NCBI RefSeq assembly: GCF_043643765.1
Contig: NZ_JBHZSP010000006.1
Location: forward strand, 124,001 to 188,000
Direction: 5' to 3'
Length of the DNA: 64,000 nucleotides
DNA from: Marinomonas posidonica_A
GTDB lineage: Bacteria > Pseudomonadota > Gammaproteobacteria > Pseudomonadales > Marinomonadaceae
The position numbers were made by a program, and so were the translations under genes. A model generated the notes under the pieces. The model saw only the letters and a program-made list of their open reading frames with translations, did no database searches and had not been told where the DNA came from. Below, piece by piece: positions 1 through 7,369 of this stretch (within the stretch, counting starts at the first letter, position 1; each line of letters begins with the position of its first letter).

Positions 1-914
1 CAGTGAGTGTTGTCAGAGAAGCAATCGTGTTCTTCTTCTGGGTCATGTAGCATCAAGCCCAATTTCGTACGCTCACCACCCAACTCACCGTAAGCTAAAC
101 TGCCCATACCGGTTAAGATAGTAGAAAGACCTTCTTCCGTAGACTGATCTAATAAGGCTTGGCGTGCTGCGCCGTCTTGTTTCCAGTTATCAGCCATTTC
201 TTCTAAGTCAGAAATTAGCAAATCTGTTGCCGCAGTTAGGTATTCACGACGACGATCACAATTACCATTGGTGCAATTGTTTAGGTCAAAGTCAGTGGCT
301 TTACGCTCGCCTGCACCTGGGTTAGTGCCGTGTAAGTCTTGACCCCAAAGCAGGAACTCAATGGCATGGTAACCGCTGGCGACGTTGGCTTCTACACCAT
401 CGGCTTCTTGCAAGTATTCAGCAATAAGTTCTGGTGTGATCTTGCTTGTGTCAACGGTTTGACCGCCAATCACTAAGCTCTTAGAAGCGATGACATTCGC
501 TGTGTAAAGTGGATTGAGATCTGATTCACTACCGTAACTGCTGGTTGATACATAGTCGATAAGACCTTCATCCAGTGGCCAAGCATTCACTTTGCCTTCC
601 CAGTCATCAACGATGGCATTACCAAAACGGTAAACTTCACTTTGCTGATAAGGAACACGAGAAGCCACCCAAGCAGTACGAGCCGCTGTTAGATTGGCTT
701 CGGTAGGGTTGTCTAGGAAACGATTAATCGATGTGCGAAGGTCTTGCGCAGTAGTTAAAGAGTCACCATAAATGGCTTCTGCAATGTCTGCATAATGTGT
801 CACAACAGAATCTGCTGTGACAGAAGCGGAATCATTTTTAAGATTGGTTGTGCCACATGCTGTTAGCAGCGCACCCGCTACACAAACCGCAACGGGGGTC
901 AGTAATCGTTTCAT
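1..914 (-). CDS. Imelysin-family (peptidase M75-like) lipoprotein, C-terminus cut off by window edge
   Basis: Partial gene: 304 codons are visible and the C-terminus lies beyond base 1. The start is the ATG at 914-912, giving MKRLLTPVAV and then a lipobox-like LLTAC, so a periplasm-facing lipoprotein is likely. The body has imelysin hallmarks, notably the GYHAIEFLLWG segment carrying the GxHxxE motif of the M75/EfeO/IrpA families, preceded by a VYRFG-NAIVDDWEGKVNAWPLDEGLIDY region. These families are periplasmic iron or heme-associated proteins, usually iron regulated. A good Fur box lies just upstream at 959-973, which fits. The exact ligand cannot be deduced from this fragment. Confidence 0.88.
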   Translation of the reverse strand, partial: MKRLLTPVAVCVAGALLTACGTTNLKNDSASVTADSVVTHYADIAEAIYGDSLTTAQDLRTSINRFLDNPTEANLTAARTAWVASRVPYQQSEVYRFGNAIVDDWEGKVNAWPLDEGLIDYVSTSSYGSESDLNPLYTANVIASKSLVIGGQTVDTSKITPELIAEYLQEADGVEANVASGYHAIEFLLWGQDLHGTNPGAGERKATDFDLNNCTNGNCDRRREYLTAATDLLISDLEEMADNWKQDGAARQALLDQSTEEGLSTILTGMGSLAYGELGGERTKLGLMLHDPEEEHDCFSDNTH

Positions 915-958
915 ATTTGATGCTCCAATATTGAATTGTTGCAACACTATATTTGAAA

Positions 959-973
959 TGAAAACGATTATCA
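959..973 (-). promoter_or_regulatory. Fur box upstream of the imelysin gene
   Basis: Read on the minus strand this is TGATAATCGTTTTCA. It matches the 7-1-7 Fur consensus TGATAAT-N-ATTATCA with a perfect left arm and 5/7 in the right arm. It lies 45-59 bp upstream of the imelysin start codon, consistent with iron repression of that gene. Confidence 0.65.
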
Positions 974-1046
974 ATGCGTCCTTTTACACGCTCTTTACGT
1001 AATTTGTATCTTAATGTTAACCACTTAGTTAAGTGATAAATTATGC

Positions 1047-1631
1047 TTATAGTTCGCACTGATGATAAAACGCATTTTCGGCTGTCTTAGCCAAATCGTA
1101 TTCGCATGCTTTTTCACGCAATAAGCTCTTACCTTCCCAAGAAACACTCATGCTAACAGGGGATTTATGTTTGTAGCTTGGAATAAACCGATAAGCGGCA
1201 ATGACATCGACAGAACTGTGTGGGCCAACTTGTACAGATTGACCAATTAAGCGTTGACGAGTCTCTTTATTGTAAAGCGTATAGTCTGTTGTGTATTCCA
1301 GATCACCATTGTCATGGGAAAAATTAAGCCAAATTTTACGGTAGGTTTGTGGTTCGGATGTGGGGTTTTCAAAACGCAATTTGGTGTAAATGACTTGAGC
1401 CCGTGAAAGACTGTTCTGAGCGTTGTTACTGACATTTAAATAACGCCCCTGACTTTTCTGCCATGGCATGTTCGCACCAAATGAGACATCGACTATCTGG
1501 ATGTTTTGTTTAGCAAACAAGGTTCCCGTGTAATCGATAAGATCTTTTACTGGGGCGTACAGAGCGAGGACAGCAAGTCCTAATAGAGCCAATTTTTGAA
1601 GGCTAGGGGCAGAAGCAAAGCGCTTGATCAT
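1047..1631 (-). CDS. Unknown membrane-anchored protein, probably SOS-regulated
   Basis: A 194-residue protein I do not recognise. The ATG at 1631 is chosen because AAGGA sits 7 nt upstream; an in-frame TTG at 1637 is too close to that ribosome site. Residues about 13-27 (LQKLALLGLAVLALY) form one hydrophobic anchor. The rest is polar with beta-rich character (LRFENPTSEPQTYRKIWLN, VSVSWEGK) and two Cys near the C-terminus (KACEYD, YHQCEL), suggesting an exported, possibly disulfide-bonded domain. Two adjacent CTGT-N8-ACAG LexA boxes (1672-1687 and 1690-1705) cover its promoter, so DNA-damage induction is inferred. It is transcribed divergently from the flavoprotein gene at 1991. Confidence 0.75.
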   Translation of the reverse strand: MIKRFASAPSLQKLALLGLAVLALYAPVKDLIDYTGTLFAKQNIQIVDVSFGANMPWQKSQGRYLNVSNNAQNSLSRAQVIYTKLRFENPTSEPQTYRKIWLNFSHDNGDLEYTTDYTLYNKETRQRLIGQSVQVGPHSSVDVIAAYRFIPSYKHKSPVSMSVSWEGKSLLREKACEYDLAKTAENAFYHQCEL

Positions 1632-1671
1632 AACCAAATCCTTATTTTCATGTTAAGAATATGAATTTTTA

Positions 1672-1717
1672 CTGTTTGTTTATACAGTACTGTATAAGTA
1701 TACAGTTTATATGTAAA
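1672..1717 (-). promoter_or_regulatory. Double LexA (SOS) box and promoter
   Basis: Two boxes fit CTGT-N8-ACAG exactly: CTGTTTGTTTATACAG (1672-1687) and CTGTATAAGTATACAG (1690-1705), centres 18 bp apart. On the minus strand a -35 TTTACA (1717-1712) and a -10 TACAGT (1694-1689), spaced 17 bp, overlap the distal box. The arrangement points to tight LexA repression of the gene ending at 1047. The remainder of the 359-bp gap to 1990 is AT-rich with no other gene seen. Confidence 0.75.
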
Positions 1718-1990
1718 GCCTCAGAATGATGGATTTAGGAACTTTTTTAAAAAAACACTTGCTTTTGTCTTATTGCCTTTTTTGTAAAGAAAAAATAAAA
1801 AATGTTTGATTTTGTGTAATTGATTGAAAAACATGGAAAAAAACAATCTTCCCACAAGCTTCTTCACGGATTCTGTGGAAAATAAAATGCACAATAAAAT
1901 TTTGCCTATTTTTGCAGGAGGGAAAGAGTAAGCAATGAAAAAATACAGCTAAGGCACTATAATGCAGCCAAAATTAACGTGAGGTAGGTT

Positions 1991-3169
1991 GTGGATAAGC
2001 TAGATGTGATCATAATTGGAGCAGGCGCGTCAGGTTTAATGTGCGCAGCGACGGCAGCGTATCGTGGCCGAAATGTTTTAGTACTTGATCACGCGAATAA
2101 ACCAGGTAAAAAAATACTTATGTCTGGAGGAGGTCGCTGCAACTTCACTAATATGGATGCCGCGCCTAAACACTTCTTATCGGATAACCCTCACTTTTGC
2201 ATCTCAGCATTGCGTCGCTACACACCACAGGATTTTGTCGATTTAGTGGATCGTCATGGTTTAGATTATGTTGAAAAAGCCCCTGGGCAGCTGTTTTGTG
2301 AGCACTCTGCGAAAGACTTATTGGCTATTCTCATGACGGAATTGGAATGGTCTGGTGCACAAGTAAAACTGAATACTCGTATTTTAAACGTAGAGTATCA
2401 AGATGACATAACCGTAGTGACGACCAATCAAGGTGTGTTCTCTTGTGAGTCATTAGTGGTTGCTACTGGTGGTTTGTCGATTCCAACCATGGGGGCGACG
2501 GGCTTTGGTTATGAGATGGCGAAACAAGTTGGTCACGATGTTTTACCAACCCGAGCAAGCCTAGTACCGATTACGGTTCAACCAGAACGAAAAGAACAGC
2601 TTGCTGCTTTGTCTGGTGTTGCTTGTGACATTACGGCGTCGTCTAACAATATGGCGTTTCAAGAGCCTATGCTCTTTACCCATCGAGGTGTCAGTGGCCC
2701 CGCAATATTACAAATTACCAATTTTTGGCAGCCTGGCGAAGACTTGCAAATTCACATCGCACCACACCTCAGCCTAGAGATCTTGGTTAGAGAGCGGGAT
2801 CAACAACCAAAAAAGACAGTGGAAAACTACCTGACTAACGAATTGCCAAAACGATTGGTTGACTTAATAAAAGCAGCATTCCCTTGGTTAGACCAAAAGT
2901 TTGCTCAAGTGTCTAATGAGCAAATTGAGCAACTGTTTCAGTACTTGAGTCATTTTGATGTGGCGCCCAATGGTACAGAAGGCTATCGCACTGCAGAAGT
3001 GACATTAGGTGGCGTCAATACCAATGAAGTATCTTCTAAGACCTTTGAGTCGCAAAAGCAAAAAGGCCTCTACTTTATTGGGGAAGTCCTTGATGTGACC
3101 GGTTGGCTCGGTGGCTATAACTTCCAATGGGCTTGGAGTAGCGGCTTCGCTGCTGGGCAGTATGTTTAG
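1991..3169 (+). CDS. BaiN/HI0933 (YhiN)-family FAD-dependent oxidoreductase
   Basis: 392 residues, GTG start with GAGGTAG just upstream. The N-terminus has a Rossmann dinucleotide motif, VIIGAGASGLMCA, at about residues 6-18, followed by the family-typical GKKILMSGGGRCNFTN segment. A second glycine-rich stretch LVVATGGLSIPTMGATGFGYEMA lies mid-protein, and the C-terminus carries GLYFIGEVLDVTGWLGGYNFQWAWSSG, the FAD-closing motif of HI0933-type proteins. The family is a conserved flavoprotein group; the physiological substrate in proteobacteria is not established. The length is normal. It is monocistronic by spacing. Confidence 0.9.
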   Translation: MDKLDVIIIGAGASGLMCAATAAYRGRNVLVLDHANKPGKKILMSGGGRCNFTNMDAAPKHFLSDNPHFCISALRRYTPQDFVDLVDRHGLDYVEKAPGQLFCEHSAKDLLAILMTELEWSGAQVKLNTRILNVEYQDDITVVTTNQGVFSCESLVVATGGLSIPTMGATGFGYEMAKQVGHDVLPTRASLVPITVQPERKEQLAALSGVACDITASSNNMAFQEPMLFTHRGVSGPAILQITNFWQPGEDLQIHIAPHLSLEILVRERDQQPKKTVENYLTNELPKRLVDLIKAAFPWLDQKFAQVSNEQIEQLFQYLSHFDVAPNGTEGYRTAEVTLGGVNTNEVSSKTFESQKQKGLYFIGEVLDVTGWLGGYNFQWAWSSGFAAGQYV

Positions 3170-3697
3170 GGTGTGTCAGATAAGCATGTATTTACTTCTT
3201 TAAAAAGCTGGCGTGATAGTTTGTGTTTCTATAATGAATACTTGAAGTTCATGATGCTAGTGTGAGCAAGAGCGTGGTTAAGGCTTGAAGGCTTAAAATA
3301 GGTTTGTCTCATGACAGGGTCTTATTCTTATATTCAATAGCAAAAGAAGACGAAGTTGTGATTCGTGTTATTGCTAGCGATCTTGGGCAGTAACTACGTT
3401 GCCGAACTACTCAAAAAGTAGGTTATTTTGAACTTTGCCCATGGTATGACGAGGCCATTCTTCGATCACAACCTATTTCTGAGGCGGTTTGAAGCAAGCA
3501 AAGATTGACTGATATTGGCTTCGATTTTACGTTGATTTCCAATCACTTTCTGGTCCTTATGATTGCCTTGTATCCAATAAGGCGCTGCATTATTCTTACC
3601 GCATCAATTGACATACTGTTATCACCAACAAAATATTTAGAATATACGGATAGTTGGTTCCTTACTTTTGTTTTTCCATGAAATCTAGCGTTTATAT
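3170..3697. other. 528-bp gap with possible decayed coding remnants
   Basis: No intact gene is supported here. On the + strand, around 3330-3392, a frame without a start codon reads LFLYSIAKEDEVVIRVIAS and then stops, faintly resembling the C-terminal end of a RelE/ParE-type toxin. A second start-less stretch at about 3411-3491 (ending FELCPWYDEAILRSQ..ISEAV) also looks protein-like. Both lack an upstream reading frame. This suggests gene decay between the flavoprotein and lactate dehydrogenase genes; the family assignment is weak. Confidence 0.3.
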
Positions 3698-5410
3698 ATG
3701 GGCAGCCCAATGAAAAAGATGAGTTTTGATTCAAAGGATTTTTTAGTTAATCAGCGAAGAATTGTCGGTGATAAAAACGTTATCACCGATGCCAAAAAAT
3801 CGGCTGCTTATGCGACCGGTTTTCGTTTTGGAAACGGAAAAGTCTTGGCGGTTATTACCCCTAGCACGCTCATCGAGCTTTGGCGTGTTGCAAAAATCTG
3901 TGTTGAGGCTGATGTGATTATGATCATGCAAGCTGCGAATACTGGTTTAACTGGCGGATCAACACCGAACGGAGAGTATGATCGAGATGTGGTGATCATT
4001 AGCACCATTCAGTTACAGTCCCTGCATTTAATTAATGAAGGAAAGCAGGTTGTCTCTTTTCCTGGTAGTCGTTTATATGAATTAGAGAAAGCGTTGGAAG
4101 AATATGATCGCGAACCGCATTCTGTTATCGGATCTTCGTGTATTGGAGCATCGATTGTTGGCGGCGTTTGCAATAATTCGGGAGGCGCTTTGGTTCAACG
4201 TGGCCCAGCTTATACGGAATTAGCTTTGTACGCACGAATCGATGAAAATCAGCAACTTACCTTAGTGAATCATCTAGGCATTGAGCTGGGTGAGGAGCCT
4301 GAAGAGATACTGAGTAAGTTAGAAAGCAGGGGTTATACAGAAAGCGATATAAAATATCCTGAGCGCTTGGCCAGTGATCAAGAATATCAAGAACGTGTAC
4401 GAGATGTTGACGCTGATACGCCGTCGCGTTTTAACAATGACAGCCGTCGATTATACGAGACTTCGGGCTGTGCCGGTAAGCTTATTGTGTTTGCTGTTCG
4501 TTTGGACACCTTCCCTAAAGTGAAGAAAGAAAAGGTATTTTATATAGGCGTGAATAACCCCGAGACGCTCACGAGTTTAAGACGAGATATTTTAAGTGGT
4601 TTTAAGCATCTTCCCGTTGCGGGGGAGTATGTTCATCGTAGTTACTTTGACGTTTGTGAAAAGTATGGCAAAGACGCTTTTATCGTTATTCAAAAGTTGG
4701 GCAGTGAAAATATGCCTAAGCTATTTTCACTGAAAAATAAAGTCGATCGCTTTTTCAATAAGCTGCCGATGTTGCCAGACAATTTGTCCGATAAAATGCT
4801 GCAAGCGATTGCTGGGCTCTTCCCAGATCATATACCGAAGAAGATGCGTGTTTATCGTGACGAATATGAACATCACTTAATGCTGCAAATGTCTGATGAA
4901 GGGATAGAGGAAGCGAAAGAATACCTTAGTCAGTTCTTTGATCAACATGAGGGGGAGTATTTCGAGTGCTCCGATGACGAAGGGAAGCGTGCGTTCTTGA
5001 ATCGCTTTGTCGCAGGTGGCGCTTCGAAACGTTATTATGCGTTAAATCCAACATTTGGAGAATTGCTGTCCCTTGATATTGCATTGCGTCGTAATGAAAC
5101 CGATTGGTTTGAAACATTGCCACCTGAAATCGATAATTTGATCGAGACAAAGTTATACACGGGGCATTTCATGTGTCACGTTATGCATCAAGATTATTTC
5201 CTTAAAAAAGGAGTCGATGCGGAAAAAGTGAAGGCCCAGTTGTTGGCCTTTTTAGACCAAAAAGGCGCGGAGTATCCCGCTGAACATAATGTGGGGCAGT
5301 TGTATAAAGCTAAAGAGCCACTTAAAAAGTTTTATCAAGAGAGCGACCCGACGAACAGCTTAAATCCAGGGATTGGGAAAACAGAAAAAGGAAAGTACTG
5401 GAAAAATTAG
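3698..5410 (+). CDS. dld: Quinone-dependent D-lactate dehydrogenase
   Basis: 570 residues, close to E. coli Dld. This peripheral membrane flavoenzyme oxidises D-lactate to pyruvate and passes electrons to the quinone pool. Visible features are an FAD-binding type-4 domain with MQAANTGLTGGSTPNG (about residues 77-92) and HSVIGSSCIGASIVGGVCNNSGGALVQRG. The middle region is basic and amphipathic (KKEKVFYIGVN), and a C-terminal membrane-binding domain ends near SLNPGIGKTEKGKYW. The start is uncertain: ATGs at 3698, 3710 and 3719 are in frame and none has a good ribosome site. The gene stands alone and is followed by a GC-rich hairpin. Confidence 0.93.
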   Translation: MGSPMKKMSFDSKDFLVNQRRIVGDKNVITDAKKSAAYATGFRFGNGKVLAVITPSTLIELWRVAKICVEADVIMIMQAANTGLTGGSTPNGEYDRDVVIISTIQLQSLHLINEGKQVVSFPGSRLYELEKALEEYDREPHSVIGSSCIGASIVGGVCNNSGGALVQRGPAYTELALYARIDENQQLTLVNHLGIELGEEPEEILSKLESRGYTESDIKYPERLASDQEYQERVRDVDADTPSRFNNDSRRLYETSGCAGKLIVFAVRLDTFPKVKKEKVFYIGVNNPETLTSLRRDILSGFKHLPVAGEYVHRSYFDVCEKYGKDAFIVIQKLGSENMPKLFSLKNKVDRFFNKLPMLPDNLSDKMLQAIAGLFPDHIPKKMRVYRDEYEHHLMLQMSDEGIEEAKEYLSQFFDQHEGEYFECSDDEGKRAFLNRFVAGGASKRYYALNPTFGELLSLDIALRRNETDWFETLPPEIDNLIETKLYTGHFMCHVMHQDYFLKKGVDAEKVKAQLLAFLDQKGAEYPAEHNVGQLYKAKEPLKKFYQESDPTNSLNPGIGKTEKGKYWKN

Positions 5411-5449
5411 AATAGTCCCTTGTGAATCAATATCAAGCATCTATAAAAA

Positions 5450-5488
5450 GGCGGGGAACATAAGGGAACATGCGAATAAGTCCCCGCC
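5450..5488. terminator. GC-rich hairpin downstream of dld
   Basis: The arms GGCGGGGA (5450-5457) and TCCCCGCC (5481-5488) pair perfectly around a 23-nt loop. It lacks a clear T-tract, so it is a probable but not textbook terminator between dld and the convergent csrA1. Confidence 0.4.
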
Positions 5489-5648
5489 ATGCTGTTTGCT
5501 CTTGCAAATGTGTTTCGAGCTGACCAGATAATCTGCGTGATATGGGTTAATCCGCTTAACAATCACTAAACTAGGTTCAATTGTCTTGTTTAGTGGTAGA
5601 AAAGTGATAAACCAAACACAGCCAATTGCGATTGGATCTTTCAGAAAA

Positions 5649-5852
5649 TTAGGTCATGCTACTCGACTCGGTCGCATGTTCCTTCGCTTTATCGGCTTGT
5701 ATACGCTTATAAATTTCGTGGCGGTGCACGCTAATTTTGCGCGGTGCTTTGACCCCAATTCGGACATAGTTGCCTTGTACGCCGAGTACAGTGACTTCCA
5801 TATCGTCGCCAATATTAATGGTTTCACCTGGACGTCGAGTGACTACGAGCAT
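5649..5852 (-). CDS. csrA: CsrA-family carbon storage regulator, paralogue 1
   Basis: 67 residues, MLVVTRRPGETINIGDD at the start and RIGVKAPRKISVHRHEIYKRI in the C-terminal half. The RNA-contacting elements of CsrA/RsmA are kept: the first beta strand (LVVTRR) and the VHR-EI motif containing the Arg equivalent to R44. CsrA dimers bind GGA-containing leaders and alter translation and stability. The ribosome site AAAGGA precedes the ATG. The gene sits immediately downstream of, and co-directional with, a CI-like repressor gene (5954-6574), and has its own promoter with an embedded operator matching those of that repressor. The housekeeping csrA of gammaproteobacteria normally lies elsewhere (near alaS), so this is read as an accessory copy. 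Confidence 0.93.
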   Translation of the reverse strand: MLVVTRRPGETINIGDDMEVTVLGVQGNYVRIGVKAPRKISVHRHEIYKRIQADKAKEHATESSSMT

Positions 5853-5877
5853 AATGATATTCCTTTAATTATGAGTA

Positions 5878-5914
5878 CTGTTTAAAAATACAGTTAAAGC
5901 TGTATTGCGGTCAA
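5878..5914 (-). promoter_or_regulatory. csrA1 promoter with embedded CI1-type operator and LexA-like box
   Basis: Minus-strand -35 TTGACC (5914-5909), then a 20-bp palindrome AATACAGTTAAAGCTGTATT (5887-5906; 7-bp perfect arms) filling the spacer and the -10 (TGTATT, 5892-5887). It has the same ATACA-N8-TGTAT form as the sites between cI1 and cro1. Overlapping it, CTGTTTAAAAATACAG (5878-5893) fits the LexA pattern CTGT-N8-ACAG. Repressor binding would block the core promoter. Confidence 0.65.
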
Positions 5915-5953
5915 CAGTTTTTGTTGTTTATTTTTATTCATTCTCATAGAGGC

Positions 5954-6574
5954 TTAGCGAAGCGGTCGTTTGGCTTCTGTTGCCACGCCGATAATTTCCA
6001 TGTCAGCGCCCAGTTGCACAGGAAGATAGCTGGCATTAAGGGGCTTTAAATAGCGATTTCCAGCATCCATTACCAGTTGCTTAAACGTAATATCTTGTGA
6101 GGTATGCAATTTGACCAGTACCAGGTCGCCATGTGTTGGTTGGGTTTCTGGTTCGACTAAAATGAGATAGCTTTCAGGAATGCTTAAGCCAGATAAGCTG
6201 CTCATACTGTCGCCAGTTACCTTAAACCAAAACGCGTTCGGTGATACATTGCTTGGGGCTTCGAGCATGGTTTTTTCAGTTGTCGGGTCTTGTTTGCCAA
6301 ACAGTGTGTCTTGATTTAGCAGCGGACGCATTTGTGCAGTCGTTTGTTGATACTGGGTTTGCTTTTCACGGATCTCGTCAACATGACCTGATAGCAGCCA
6401 CTCTGGATCACAATGAAGTTGTTTGGCAAGGGACAGTAACTTACGCGGATTTTGCGTTCGGCCATCTTCGATTTTCTGCAATGATTGCTGTGTAATGCCA
6501 ACACGTTTGGCTAACTCTACTTGAGTCAGTGCCAATTCCATTCGTTTTTCTTTAACGCGCTTTGAAATACTCAT
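5954..6574 (-). CDS. CI-like repressor: XRE helix-turn-helix plus S24 LexA-like domain (module 1)
   Basis: 206 residues. An N-terminal XRE DNA-binding domain occupies about residues 5-60 (MELALTQVELAKRVGITQQSLQKIEDG), followed by a polar linker and a C-terminal S24 domain. The catalytic Ser is in KVTGDSMSSLSG and the Lys in DITFKQLV, as in LexA and lambda CI. No Ala-Gly or Cys-Gly pair is seen in the linker, so RecA-stimulated self-cleavage is doubtful. It is divergent from the small Cro-like gene at 6661, with three operator-like sites between them, and lies upstream of csrA1 on the same strand. By layout it is the CI member of a lambda-type switch. No phage structural genes adjoin it. Confidence 0.88.
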   Translation of the reverse strand: MSISKRVKEKRMELALTQVELAKRVGITQQSLQKIEDGRTQNPRKLLSLAKQLHCDPEWLLSGHVDEIREKQTQYQQTTAQMRPLLNQDTLFGKQDPTTEKTMLEAPSNVSPNAFWFKVTGDSMSSLSGLSIPESYLILVEPETQPTHGDLVLVKLHTSQDITFKQLVMDAGNRYLKPLNASYLPVQLGADMEIIGVATEAKRPLR

Positions 6575-6584
6575 CTAATGATAG

Positions 6585-6648
6585 TTACAACTTTATCTGT
6601 ATTTGACAAACAGTATAGGTTGTTTTTATATACAGCAAAGGTTGTATA
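6585..6648. promoter_or_regulatory. Lambda-OR-like triple operator between cI1 and cro1
   Basis: Three imperfect dyads with N8 spacers: TACA-N8-TGTA (core 6586-6601, site 6585-6602), AAACA-N8-TGTTT (6608-6625) and TATACA-N8-TGTATA (6629-6648). Centres are about 23 and 22 bp apart. The rightward cro1 promoter has -35 TTGACA (6603-6608) and -10 TATATA (6627-6632), overlapping the second and third sites. A leftward -35 TTGTCA on the opposite strand would serve cI1. The geometry matches the OR3-OR2-OR1 logic of lambdoid phages. Confidence 0.65.
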
Positions 6649-6660
6649 TAAGGAGGTAGT

Positions 6661-6867
6661 ATGTCAGCGATAGAAAAAGCAATCGAAGTCGTCGGGAGTC
6701 AGACTGGGTTGGCTAAAATATTAGGCGTTAAGCAATCACATGTCTGGAATTGGCTACACGTTCATCACAGGTGTCCGGCAAAATATATCCGCTTAACCGC
6801 ATTGGCCACGAAGGGAGAAGTGAGTGAGACGGAGTTGTTAATTGACCATGAAAAGCGATGTCAATAA
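6661..6867 (+). CDS. Cro/YdaS-like helix-turn-helix protein (module 1)
   Basis: 68 residues with the pattern IEKAIEVVGSQTGLAKILGVKQSHVWNWL, typical of YdaS/Cro-type one-domain DNA-binding proteins. The ribosome site AAGGAGGT lies 3 nt before the ATG and is unusually strong, implying high output when the promoter opens. It diverges from the CI-like repressor gene and shares its operator array, so it is the inferred antagonist (Cro) in the switch. It is followed at once by a rho-independent terminator, so nothing else belongs to this rightward transcript. Confidence 0.85.
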   Translation: MSAIEKAIEVVGSQTGLAKILGVKQSHVWNWLHVHHRCPAKYIRLTALATKGEVSETELLIDHEKRCQ

Positions 6868-6902
6868 AAACGCCTTTCGCTGCGTTGAGGGAAAGGCGTT
6901 TT
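6867..6902 (+). terminator. Terminator of cro1
   Basis: AAAACGCCTTTC (6867-6878) pairs with GAAAGGCGTTTT (6891-6902) around a 12-nt loop; it begins at the last base of the cro1 stop codon. Confidence 0.8.
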
Positions 6903-6924
6903 ATGCCGTCATGGCTTGGCGTTT

Positions 6925-6956
6925 ACCGTCGCATCAGATCATTCTAATGCGACGGT
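6925..6956 (-). terminator. Hairpin at the 3' end of the DUF1127 gene
   Basis: ACCGTCGCAT (6925-6934) and ATGCGACGGT (6947-6956) pair perfectly, 5 bp past the DUF1127 stop codon on the minus strand. There is no strong T-tract; a likely transcript end. Confidence 0.45.
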
Positions 6957-6960
6957 CTGA

Positions 6961-7176
6961 CTAGCTGTCGCTCGGTTGTTCTCCCGGCGGTAGGATGTTT
7001 TTTTGCTGCAATTCATTTTCATCATGGTTTGCGCCAGTAATGGGGCGAATGCGGCCATTATCGCGATAAAAACCAATGTCTTTTAAATAGTGGTCATCCA
7101 GATGACGGAATACTTGGTTTGTACGACGAGCTTCGAAGTAGTCTTTAGCGGCGTTGAATAAGGCAATGATACTCAT
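6961..7176 (-). CDS. DUF1127-family (YjiS-like) small protein
   Basis: 71 residues. The central FRHLDDHYLKDIGFYRDNGRI matches the DUF1127 signature (LDDR-LxDIGL-R). Proteins of this family are small and basic; in alphaproteobacteria some are linked to RNA or phosphate metabolism, but no role is established for this one. The start has GGAGAACACTT before the ATG. A 33-codon ORF with a strong ribosome site lies upstream on the same strand (7268-7369), with a perfect 8-bp hairpin in the gap. Confidence 0.8.
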   Translation of the reverse strand: MSIIALFNAAKDYFEARRTNQVFRHLDDHYLKDIGFYRDNGRIRPITGANHDENELQQKNILPPGEQPSDS

Positions 7177-7233
7177 AAGTGTTCTCCAAAATAATGAAAT
7201 TTAAGGCGGAACTTACGAGGTTTTTAGTAGGAA

Positions 7234-7256
7234 TGACCGCGTAAATTCCGCGGTCA
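7234..7256 (-). promoter_or_regulatory. Perfect 8-bp hairpin between small ORF and DUF1127 gene
   Basis: TGACCGCG (7234-7241) and CGCGGTCA (7249-7256) flank a 7-nt loop. It is not followed by a T-run in either direction, so it is more likely an RNA processing or stability element than a terminator. Confidence 0.45.
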
Positions 7257-7267
7257 ATGAAGTAAAA

Positions 7268-7369
7268 TTACACAGGCATTGAACGCGAACAGATTGAGGT
7301 TGATCGAACTTGTTTATTACAAGTTGCCATAGAAGAAGTTCGGTGATTATTCAGAATGAATGTGGTCAT
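7268..7369 (-). CDS. Possible 33-residue small protein upstream of DUF1127 gene
   Basis: ATG at 7369-7367 with AAGGAG exactly 7 nt upstream, 33 codons, stop TAA. It begins MTTFILNNHRTSSMATCNKQ and contains two Cys. The quality of the ribosome site is the main argument. The composition (many Ser, Thr, Arg) is unremarkable and no family is recognised. It could be a leader peptide for the DUF1127 gene or a chance ORF. The 391-bp gap 7177-7567 holds nothing else I can name. Confidence 0.4.
   Translation of the reverse strand: MTTFILNNHRTSSMATCNKQVRSTSICSRSMPV

Noticed and set aside
1840..1890. DnaA-box-like TTTTCCACA near 1871-1879 and TTCCCACA, considered as an origin
   Set aside because: Only two poor boxes, no dnaA/gidA/parAB context; not an origin.
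5586..5885. 99-codon + strand ORF opposite csrA1
   Set aside because: It is antisense to the clear CsrA gene and its promoter; no family resemblance.
6591..6612. CTGTATTTGACAAACAG considered as a LexA box for cI1
   Set aside because: The spacing is CTGT-N9-ACAG, one base too long; it is better explained by half-sites of neighbouring CI operators.
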